Shown here piece by piece: positions 57,640 to 64,000 of a DNA stretch of 64,000 bases. The notes beneath the pieces are model-generated. The model was not told the DNA's origin, made no database searches, and saw nothing but the letters and a program-made list of their open reading frames with translations. The stretch lies in the NCBI GenBank assembly GCA_035492455.1, contig DATJJE010000055.1:41090-105089 (forward strand), read 5' to 3'. The stretch is from Gp6-AA40 sp035492455 (GTDB taxonomy: Bacteria; Acidobacteriota; Vicinamibacteria; Vicinamibacterales; UBA2999). The position numbers and the translations under genes were made by a program. Position 1 is the first letter of the stretch, and every line of letters starts with the position of its first letter.

Positions 57640-58017
57640 ATGAGTCTGACGACGCTTGCAATTGAAGTTGGCAATCCGGCGAATCCGGACTCTCGGACAA
57701 ATGTGGACTTCCTCATCGACTCGGGCGCCGTCTACTCGTTTGTCCCGCGCCATGTCCTCACTGCGCTCGGCATTACGCCTCACTCGACGCAGCGTTTCCG
57801 CCTGGCCGATGGATCGTCAATCGACCGTGAACGCGGTGATGCGCTCTATTTCTACAAGAACCAGCGCGGTGCTGCTCCCGTTATTTTCGGGGAGCCTGGC
57901 GATGCGGCATTGCTTGGCGCGGTGACGCTGGAGTCGCTCGGATTCGTTCTCGATCCGCTGCGTCGCGACTTGATCCCGCTGCCAATGGTCGCCGGCGGTT
58001 CGCCCACACTGCGCTGA
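57640..58017 (+). CDS. Retropepsin-like aspartyl protease-fold protein
   Basis: 125 residues from ATG 57640, with GGAGG six bases before it (the ATG at 57628 would add four residues). The single protease half has 'VDFLIDSGAVYSFVPRHVLT' with the active-site DSG, and 'ALLGAVTLESLGFVLDPLRR' as the C-terminal psi-loop. One DSG per chain means it must dimerise, like retropepsins. Small clan-AA proteins of this kind are common in bacteria; function unknown. Starts a short plus-strand unit alone. Confidence 0.8.
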   Translation: MSLTTLAIEVGNPANPDSRTNVDFLIDSGAVYSFVPRHVLTALGITPHSTQRFRLADGSSIDRERGDALYFYKNQRGAAPVIFGEPGDAALLGAVTLESLGFVLDPLRRDLIPLPMVAGGSPTLR

Positions 58018-58041
58018 GCCGCTGCAGCGGGACGCCGCGCG

Positions 58042-58428
58042 CTAGTGGAGCAGCGCCGGACGGCCGCGGTCGACCGTCACCTCACGCACCGGCGTCGTGA
58101 TGATGCGCTCGCCGTCAGCGACGATTTCCATGCGGAACCCAACGCCAATCCATCCGGTCTTCAGGAGGCTGCCGCCGAACCCTGACCCGTCGATGCGCGC
58201 GGCGGTGGCGTCGCGAAAGAACCGTCCGCCCTGCACGAGTACCGAGGTGCCGTGCGAAACGATCACCCGATACGTGGAGTTGCGCGTGCGCACTAGCAGA
58301 GTGGTGAGCGGGTCGAGATCGCGCAGGTAGATGCCCGGGGCATCGGTGAGCTCGCCGACGAAGCCGTCAAGCGTCGTGCGGCGCGTGACCAGCGTCGAGC
58401 TTGGAGAAATGGTGGAGGCGTCCGCCAC
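58042..58428 (-). CDS. Conserved hypothetical protein, last gene of the secretin operon
   Basis: 128 residues. No signal peptide. Pattern: 'LYLRDLDPLTTLLVRTRNST'-like (read as 'GIYLRDLDPLTTLLVRTRNS'), 'SVLVQGGRFFRDATAARIDG' and 'GGSLLKTGWIGVGFRMEIVA', with mostly beta structure. I do not recognise the family. It follows the secretin gene on the same strand after 24 bases. A small beta domain of unknown role. Confidence 0.6.
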   Translation of the reverse strand: MADASTISPSSTLVTRRTTLDGFVGELTDAPGIYLRDLDPLTTLLVRTRNSTYRVIVSHGTSVLVQGGRFFRDATAARIDGSGFGGSLLKTGWIGVGFRMEIVADGERIITTPVREVTVDRGRPALLH

Positions 58429-58452
58429 GTGCTAAGCGGATTCTACCGCCGA

Positions 58453-60312
58453 TCAGCGCTGCGGCGGTGCGGGCGCGAGCGTCCCGGGGATCGGTTGTGC
58501 AGGCTGCGGTTGCTGACCCGGCGACTGCGCGGGCGGCGCCGGCTGCGGAGCACCGGGAACCGGCGGAGCAGGAACGGGCGGCACTGTGACGGGTGGCGTC
58601 TGGATGATCGGCAGCTCGATTAACGGCGCGTTTGCGTCGTTGCTCACGCGGAACGGCCGCAGATCGTCCTGACTCAGGTCGAGCACGCGAATGATGTGCG
58701 GAGTCAGCGTGAGCACAACATCGGTTTGCGTCGTCTCTTTGCGGTTGTGCGCGAACAGACGGCCGAGCACAGGGAGATCGCTCAGGCCCGGTACTCCTTC
58801 GAGCACCGTTCGCTCATCGTCACGAATCAGACCTGCCAGCAGATTCGTCTCGCCGTCGCGCAGCCTGATGGCGGTCGTGATCTCCCGGTTGCCGAACGTC
58901 GGCAGCCCACCGAACCCGGTTCCCGATAAGCTCGTGACCACGACTTTGAGAGCAAGCGACACGTCATCGTCATGGTGCGTGCGCGGTGTGATGTCGATGT
59001 TCACGCCGATGTTCTGATATTGGAACGACGTGATCGGCTGCTGCTGGACGCCGCCGGTGGCAATCGGTGCGAATGTGGTGACCGGCACCGGCACCTGCTC
59101 GCCGAATCGTGCTTGCGCCGCGACACCTTCCGACGTGCGCAGCTGCGGATTCGCCAGCGTTCGTGTATTGGAGTCGCTCTTGAGCAGGCGATAGTAGAGG
59201 GCCGGCAGGTTCGTCAGGATGATGTCGGTCTGCGACAGGTTCATCAGGTTTTCAAGCGTCAACTTGTCGCGGTTGACGTCGGCGGCCCCGTTGATTCCCG
59301 GTGAACCCGGGCTGGCGATCTGCAGACCGTACTCGAGCAGCTTCGTTCGGTTTACCTCGAGCAGTTCGACGTCGATGACCACCTCGGGCCGTGCCTTGTC
59401 GATCGCCTGAATGATGCGTCCTGCGGCCGCCACGCGCTCCGGCGTGTCCTTGATGGTCAGGGCATTGGTCGCAGTCAGCGGCGCAATGCGTCGCGCATCG
59501 ACAACGATGCGAAGCAGGTCGATCGTTTCTTTCAGATCCGCATTGCTCAAATAGAACGTGCGGACGACCTCTTCCTCGTATTCGCGCCGCTTGGCCGCCG
59601 TATCCGGAATGACCGTCACCGTGCGCTGGGTCGTGACCTTGTAAAAGTTGTGGGTCGCGGATGACACAGCCGCAAGCGCCTGGTCGAGCGTCACGTTGCT
59701 CAAATCGATGCTGATGCGGTCGTCGCGGAACGACGGATCGAAGACGATGTTCAGGTTGGCGTAGCGGGCGATCACGGTATAAACGTCGCGCACGCTGGCG
59801 TCGCGGAATACGAGCGACGAAGGCAGTCGCACGTCCGCCGGCAGCTCGAACCCCGCGGGTCCCAGGTTCTGCGACCGATCGATCAGCGTCTCGAGCTCGG
59901 TTTTCCCCTCACCGCGCACGACGATCTTCGTGCGCAGCTGCTCCCGTACTTTTTTCAGCGCGTCGTCTATGTCGCCGCTGCTCGGATTCAACTCCGCGGC
60001 AATCTGCAATTCCACCAGCGCCTGATCCGGCTTGTTGTCGGCCTCGAGCCGTCTCGCGCGCGCGAGGTGGTCCTGGGCGGCGCGCAGCTTCGCGCGTTGC
60101 AGCACCAACTGCAGCGTCCGGTCGTTGGGGTGCTTCTTGAGCGCCGAGGTGTACTCCGCGACGGCGCGATCGTAGTCTTGCGCCTGCTCCGCGCGCTGGC
60201 CGGAGCGAAGCGAAGCCGTGGTGGCACAAGCGGTTAGCGCAAGCGAGAGCGCCAGGATGGCCGTCAGCCGGCTTGCCGTGATCGAGGTCAGGGGGCTAAT
60301 TGTGTGAGCCAT
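58453..60312 (-). CDS. Secretin-family outer-membrane protein with TPR region (PilQ/GspD type)
   Basis: 619 residues. The lipobox-like 'LALSLALTACATT' suggests a lipoprotein. TPR-like helices at 40-125 ('AEQAQDYDRAVAEYTSALKK'), an STN-type domain ('VRDVYTVIARYANLNIVFDP') and a secretin N domain ('TFYLSNADLKETIDLLRIVV'). The secretin core ends 'LRDGETNLLAGLIRDDERTV' and 'DLPVLGRLFAHNRKETTQTD', then 'VVLTLTPHIIR'. A Pro/Gln-rich tail closes it. It may be the outer-membrane channel of a pilus or type II system; no other pilus genes are in the window. Overlaps lolA by 17 bases. Confidence 0.88.
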   Translation of the reverse strand: MAHTISPLTSITASRLTAILALSLALTACATTASLRSGQRAEQAQDYDRAVAEYTSALKKHPNDRTLQLVLQRAKLRAAQDHLARARRLEADNKPDQALVELQIAAELNPSSGDIDDALKKVREQLRTKIVVRGEGKTELETLIDRSQNLGPAGFELPADVRLPSSLVFRDASVRDVYTVIARYANLNIVFDPSFRDDRISIDLSNVTLDQALAAVSSATHNFYKVTTQRTVTVIPDTAAKRREYEEEVVRTFYLSNADLKETIDLLRIVVDARRIAPLTATNALTIKDTPERVAAAGRIIQAIDKARPEVVIDVELLEVNRTKLLEYGLQIASPGSPGINGAADVNRDKLTLENLMNLSQTDIILTNLPALYYRLLKSDSNTRTLANPQLRTSEGVAAQARFGEQVPVPVTTFAPIATGGVQQQPITSFQYQNIGVNIDITPRTHHDDDVSLALKVVVTSLSGTGFGGLPTFGNREITTAIRLRDGETNLLAGLIRDDERTVLEGVPGLSDLPVLGRLFAHNRKETTQTDVVLTLTPHIIRVLDLSQDDLRPFRVSNDANAPLIELPIIQTPPVTVPPVPAPPVPGAPQPAPPAQSPGQQPQPAQPIPGTLAPAPPQR

Positions 60313-60979
60313 CAGTGATGACGTCTACGCCGCGTGGAATCCTGAATGCAAACTCCTTATCGGATATTCCCTGATTTTCCTTCAAGTTGTTAAAGACGAG
60401 GGTCGATTCGCCCCCCTGGCGATCCTTCGTCGTCAGCGCGCGGATGCGGAGCGAAGCCGGGTCCACCGCGACGACCAGGTACTCGTAATCGGGCTCGCTG
60501 TGTCTCGGCGTCAGCTTCAGGGCAAGAGTGCCGGGGATTGCCGAGTCCACGTAACTCGCTGAAAAATCACGGACGATGTCCCCTCTGCCGGCGAGAAAGA
60601 GGGCGGGCGTCGTGGCCTGATCGTCGGCGGGAACGTTGGAGACGATCACCTGCTTGTCCTGCGGAATGTAGGAGTAAATCTTGACGCCGTCCGAGACAAA
60701 CTCCTTCTTCTCGGGGTCGGTGTAGGTCCAATGCATGCGGCTAGGTTTCTTGACGGTGACCTTTCCGTGCTCCTGCGTCTGCGTCTTAAGCGCGCCGCCC
60801 CGGTAGTTGTGCACAAAGTCGGCGGAGAAGTCCTTGATGCCCTGGTACCGCTGTTGGAGGGATCTCGCGAGCGCCTCGGGTGCCGGCCGGTTCTGCGTCT
60901 GTGACGCAGCAACCAACGACCCCGCTGCGCATACAGCGACGGCCAGCGTGAACAGTCGAGTTGTCGTAAAAGTGGTCAC
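60296..60979 (-). CDS. LolA-like outer-membrane lipoprotein carrier
   Basis: 227 residues from a GTG overlapping the DUF2723 stop (GTGA). Signal peptide 'LFTLAVAVCAAGSLVAASQT'. LolA fold: 'EALARSLQQRYQGIKDFSAD', 'GKVTVKKPSRMHWTYTDPEK', 'EFVSDGVKIYSYIPQDKQVI', 'YLVVAVDPASLRIRALTTKD', 'FAFRIPRGVDVI'. Known role: carries lipoproteins across the periplasm. Here it sits next to a secretin lipoprotein, a plausible client. No lolB is visible. Confidence 0.85.
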   Translation of the reverse strand: MTTFTTTRLFTLAVAVCAAGSLVAASQTQNRPAPEALARSLQQRYQGIKDFSADFVHNYRGGALKTQTQEHGKVTVKKPSRMHWTYTDPEKKEFVSDGVKIYSYIPQDKQVIVSNVPADDQATTPALFLAGRGDIVRDFSASYVDSAIPGTLALKLTPRHSEPDYEYLVVAVDPASLRIRALTTKDRQGGESTLVFNNLKENQGISDKEFAFRIPRGVDVITDGSHN

Positions 60980-62979
60980 TGGAACCTACGATACGAGCCT
61001 TGCTGCAAGAGCCGCGCTAAGGCCGGGGATACAGATGAGATGCGATATCGCTCGCCAGGCGCGTAGATGCTCGCCGCGTAAACCGCGTTCGACGGGCGAG
61101 CGTTGCGATCGAACCACACCAGATTGATCCCGCGTTCCAAGGTGAGGACATGCTCGCGATCCCGGATCACGCGGCCGAACCCCGCCCGGCGAAAGGTATC
61201 GGACGGCAGCCACGACTCCATGCGGACGATGAACGCGTCGTCCAGCAGGCGAAAACCCTGTCGAAAAGGATGATCTTCTGCCCGCGTGATGAGAGGCGCT
61301 TCACCGGTAAGGCCCGCCATCACCTGGTAGGCCGGTCCGCCCGGGCCGATGCCGCCGGCTTTTGGAACCCTGCGCGGATCCCGTGTACCGCCGGTCAGAG
61401 TCCGGATCGTCGTCTCCAGCATCTGCGGATCGAGAGTCTCTTCGCGCGGAGGTGTCAGCACGCAAAGCACGTAGGGCGTGGCGGGTGGCAGACGGGAAAT
61501 CTCCTCCATGAGATCAGACGAGGCGCGAATCGGATCCGGGTGCATCGGAAAGAGCGGGCCGAACGCCGAGACGACCTCTCGTGCCGAGTAGCGATCGAGA
61601 ACGAGGTCTCGAGAGATGGCCTCGTTGTCGCGCACGAGAAGTGGAAAGTGCAGCTCGACATCTGGAAGACGCACCCATGGGATATCGCGGCGCTCCCACC
61701 GGGTGTAGTAAAGCAAGGCGTTTTCAAGCTGCCAGTTCACGTTGGTGACGAGAAGGCTGGTCTGAGGGTTGACCCCGAGCGCGAGCCGCGCGACCAGCGC
61801 TTCGGCGCGTCGATCGTCATGACGATCGATCGCCGGCCATGTATCCCATGCCCGCCATCCGGCGAAAGCGATCGCGAGGACTGCCACAATCTGCAGGAAA
61901 GGGCGAGTCCTGTGGGACCCGCCAGATCTGCCGGCAGATTGTGCGACGGCCATTCCGGCGGCGAGTGCTCCGAACAAATGACTGGGCAGATAAAAAACAT
62001 GCGTATCGCCGACGTTGTAGGTGAACGCAAACAGGGTATTGATCGCGTAACCGAGGGTCACGAGCGTTGCCCACGGCCTCGAGATCATCCACAGGCGCAC
62101 CGCTCCGATCGCCGCCAGCACGAGGCCGGCAATGCCGAACTGTTGCCGCGCGTCGAACCACCACATGCCGACACGGCTGGTGAGCTGATCCCCGCGCACG
62201 CCGAGTACCATCGTGTCCCGCCAATCAGCCTTAGTCGTGTCGAACCAGAAGTTCGCGACGCGATCGCTGAACGGCGCGATGCCGCCGTTCGCGGTGTGTG
62301 CCGTCGACATGAAATTGGGCCAGTACTGCAGCGCGCCGACGACGGCAAAGCCGATCGCCAGCGCAATGGTCGCGCCGCTGAACAGCGTGCGCCGATTGGG
62401 TGTCACCTGCAGGAGGAACACGGTGAACGGCACGAACAGCAGAATCATCGACAGGTGATTGCCGAAGCCGATCGCGTACACCGCAAAGAACACCGCGAGG
62501 CGCGCCCGCGTGGGACGCGCAGCATACATGTATAGAGCGAGGCAGCACGCGAGGACGATAGCGAGGTGCAGCGTGTAGACCTCGGCGATGATTGCCTGGC
62601 TCCAGAAAGTGTACGAGAACGCCAGCAGTAACCCCGCCACAACTCCACTCATCAGGGATCCGCTAAGCGCCGCGCCCACGAACGTTAGAAGGCCAACAGC
62701 CGCCGCTCCCCAAATTGCGGAAAACAAATTGAGACCGCGCGCCGGATTCACCGCACTGACTACGCCGACAAACGGTCGCGCGAGACCGAAATAGAGCGGA
62801 TACGCTTGTCGGGCGCTTACCTCCGGCCAGAGCACTGCCGCCTGAAACCCGCCGGTGTCGCCGAGATCAACGCCTGGCAGCAGTGTCTGCGTGTAGGCCC
62901 AGAAGACGAGCGTGGCGATGAGGAGTGCGGCAACGAAGACCGGGATCCGGGATCCGGGATCCTGGATCCGGTCAGCCAT
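60976..62979 (-). CDS. DUF2723 multi-pass membrane protein
   Basis: 667 residues from ATG 62979 (an ATG at 63015 is also possible). The DUF2723 signature 'TQTLLPGVDLGDTGGFQAAV', 'SARQAYPLYFGLARPFVGVV' and 'NPARGLNLFSAIWGAAAVGL' near the N-terminus is followed by about ten membrane helices, then a soluble C-terminal region from ~430. DUF2723 proteins are related to O-mannosyl and arabinosyl transferases (GT-C type). Its substrate is unknown. The first dozen residues ('MADRIQDPGSRIP') are from a heptamer array. Confidence 0.82.
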   Translation of the reverse strand: MADRIQDPGSRIPVFVAALLIATLVFWAYTQTLLPGVDLGDTGGFQAAVLWPEVSARQAYPLYFGLARPFVGVVSAVNPARGLNLFSAIWGAAAVGLLTFVGAALSGSLMSGVVAGLLLAFSYTFWSQAIIAEVYTLHLAIVLACCLALYMYAARPTRARLAVFFAVYAIGFGNHLSMILLFVPFTVFLLQVTPNRRTLFSGATIALAIGFAVVGALQYWPNFMSTAHTANGGIAPFSDRVANFWFDTTKADWRDTMVLGVRGDQLTSRVGMWWFDARQQFGIAGLVLAAIGAVRLWMISRPWATLVTLGYAINTLFAFTYNVGDTHVFYLPSHLFGALAAGMAVAQSAGRSGGSHRTRPFLQIVAVLAIAFAGWRAWDTWPAIDRHDDRRAEALVARLALGVNPQTSLLVTNVNWQLENALLYYTRWERRDIPWVRLPDVELHFPLLVRDNEAISRDLVLDRYSAREVVSAFGPLFPMHPDPIRASSDLMEEISRLPPATPYVLCVLTPPREETLDPQMLETTIRTLTGGTRDPRRVPKAGGIGPGGPAYQVMAGLTGEAPLITRAEDHPFRQGFRLLDDAFIVRMESWLPSDTFRRAGFGRVIRDREHVLTLERGINLVWFDRNARPSNAVYAASIYAPGERYRISSVSPALARLLQQGSYRRFQ
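62942..62969. repeat. Four GGGATCC heptamers at the start of the DUF2723 gene
   Basis: GGGATCC three times and TGGATCC once, 28 bases. On the minus strand they encode residues 4-12 of the membrane protein. Same word and number of units as at 45927 and 47352. Confidence 0.92.
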
Positions 62980-64000
62980 GGGACCGTTTGCGTGCCACGA
63001 ATGCTCGCACGTCATCGATGCTGCCGGCGTTCAGCACGTGGCGCGGCTCGATCCAGCCGCGGCGCGCCGTGCCGACGCCGAAGCGCATCTGCCGCGCGAG
63101 CCATTCGGCGCGGTGGCAGTCGCTGTCGATCGTGATCGTCACGCCGGCGGCGACCGCGCGCCGGGCGATCGCGCCGTCCATGTCGAGATGACCGGGCGCG
63201 CCATCGATCTCCAGCGCCGTGCCCGTGGCCGCGGCGGCTTCGAACATTGTCTCGAAATCGACGTCGAATCCGGGCGATCGTGCGGGTGATCGGTTGGCAG
63301 GGTGCGTGATGATGTTGACGAGTGGGTGATGGATCGCCTTGAGATAGCGTTCGGTCAGCTGTGGCCCGTCCTGTTCGCATGCATCGTGCAGCGACGCCAG
63401 GACGATGTCGAATCGCGCAAGCACCGCGTCGTCGAAATCGAGAGTGCCGTCGCCCATGATGTCGACCTCGATGCCGTGGAGAATCGCGACCCCGGGAATC
63501 GTCTCTCGAAGCGCTTCGATTTCATGACGCTGACGCGGAATGTCTTCCAGCGCGAGCTTGCGGCTGGACCAGGCGCGCTGCGAATGGTCGGTGATCGCGA
63601 CGTATTCGTAACCGAGTTGCTTGCTGGCCAGCACCATCGACTCGATGGAATCACGGCCGTCACTCCATGAGGAATGCATGTGCAGGTCGCCGCGGATGTG
63701 ACGTTCGAGGACGAGGCCTGGCAGCGCGCTGTGCTCTGCCGCCTCGATTTCCTCGACCCCGGCGCGCAGCTCCGGGGGGATGAAGGGCAGGTCGAGCCGA
63801 TCGTAGAGATCGTCTTCCGAGGGGCAGCGTACGATGCGATCGTCCCGATCGGTGAGGCGCGCATCCTCATATCGGAGTCCGCGTTGGTCGGCGCGGGCGC
63901 GCAGGGCGAAGACGTGCGCGGTTGAACCGGTATGCCATACGAGCGCGGCGCCCGCCTGGTCGGGCGTGGTCATATGCACCGCGGCAGTGCCGCGATCCGT
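62972..64000 (-). CDS. Second PolX-like protein, C-terminal part (5' end outside the window)
   Basis: The frame is open to the window edge, 343 codons; a GTG at 63979 looks internal. The visible part starts in the polymerase-beta thumb ('AGAALVWHTGSTAHVFALRA', which aligns to GAALQYFTGSKAHN of PolX). It continues through 'DRLDLPFIPPELRAG' into a PHP domain: 'IRGDLHMHSSWSDGRDSIES', 'YEYVAITDHSQRAW', 'DIVLASLHDACEQDG' and 'ITIDSDCHRAEW'. Compared with the PolX at 41113 the palm and hairpin parts are missing from view. Probably a repair polymerase/exonuclease paralogue in an unusual operon with membrane and secretin genes. Confidence 0.85.
   Translation of the reverse strand, partial: TDRGTAAVHMTTPDQAGAALVWHTGSTAHVFALRARADQRGLRYEDARLTDRDDRIVRCPSEDDLYDRLDLPFIPPELRAGVEEIEAAEHSALPGLVLERHIRGDLHMHSSWSDGRDSIESMVLASKQLGYEYVAITDHSQRAWSSRKLALEDIPRQRHEIEALRETIPGVAILHGIEVDIMGDGTLDFDDAVLARFDIVLASLHDACEQDGPQLTERYLKAIHHPLVNIITHPANRSPARSPGFDVDFETMFEAAAATGTALEIDGAPGHLDMDGAIARRAVAAGVTITIDSDCHRAEWLARQMRFGVGTARRGWIEPRHVLNAGSIDDVRAFVARKRSHG

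Noticed and set aside
57295..57783. A 162-residue minus-strand ORF containing the kinase N-terminus
   Set aside because: Only the part after ATG 57468 resembles a kinase; the upstream part is unrelated and overlaps the retropepsin-like gene on the other strand, so it is included only as part of the pseudogene.
61150..62535. A 461-residue plus-strand frame opposite the DUF2723 gene
   Set aside because: Shadow frame; the minus strand encodes a clear membrane protein with family motifs.

Overview
The window is about 64 kb of compact, GC-rich bacterial chromosome, made mostly of housekeeping genes, with no rRNA, tRNA, insertion sequence, phage or CRISPR array that I can recognise. An Acidobacteriota member, probably of the Vicinamibacteria type, is the best guess. 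The reasons are a VWFA protein of the type common in that phylum, a PknB-like kinase fused to a WD40/TolB-like sensor, a DUF2723 membrane protein, a TonB-type protein and a secretin. The taxonomy is inference, because no marker RNA is present.

Layout. 1-8 kb: ftsE (end) and ftsX, a small unknown gene, glycerate kinase, RNase R, a very short TatA missed by normal length cut-offs, a VWFA protein, a stress-type protein, a TonB-like protein and a Cu/Zn superoxide dismutase. 8-12 kb: groES-groEL on the minus strand with promoter, CIRCE operator, intercistronic hairpin and terminator, then a Fis-like protein and purC. 12-23 kb: a flippase-like protein, nrdR, an NtrY/NtrX-type two-component pair, glutamate formimidoyltransferase, TPR and RDD proteins, pgpA, cinA and two tandem ABM-domain secreted proteins. 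23-33.6 kb: one long plus-strand run of overlapping core genes (thpR, plsY, gpsA, ftsY, ribD, ribE, ribBA, ffh, rpsP, khpA, rimM, trmD, rplS, rnhB). 33.6-43.9 kb: TPR protein, thiE, RodZ-like HTH protein, HEAT-like protein, secreted amidohydrolase, EF-P family protein, malonyl-CoA decarboxylase, PolX and a GHMP kinase. 43.9-51.4 kb: a cell-wall synthesis and recycling island (nagZ, ldcA, mpl, a fused pxpBC, murB, murA). 51.4-58.4 kb: signalling genes (Ser/Thr kinase, STAS antagonist, FHA-GAF-PP2C phosphatase), tandem SnoaL-like proteins, an internally deleted kinase pseudogene and a retropepsin-like protein. 58.4-64 kb: a minus-strand operon of a second PolX-like protein (cut by the window edge), DUF2723 protein, LolA-like protein, secretin and a small unknown protein.

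The most unusual feature is not a gene. At least eleven gene boundaries carry short arrays of a degenerate 7- to 9-base word, either as direct arrays (repeatedly four units, 28 bp) or as inverted arrays facing each other. Four are related to one heptamer (GGGATCC in one orientation, ATCCCGG in the other). One is a perfect 28-bp-arm palindrome that supplies the end of rimM and the start of trmD. Three arrays lie inside the single pxpBC reading frame, one of them exactly at the join of the two fused enzymes. The GGATCC heptamer is open in all six frames, which may explain why it is tolerated at N-termini. I know of no named element that matches this set.

Genes in the window are tightly packed. 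Many neighbours overlap by ATGA, GTGA or TAATG, several convergent pairs overlap at their stops, and no gap exceeds 300 bases.
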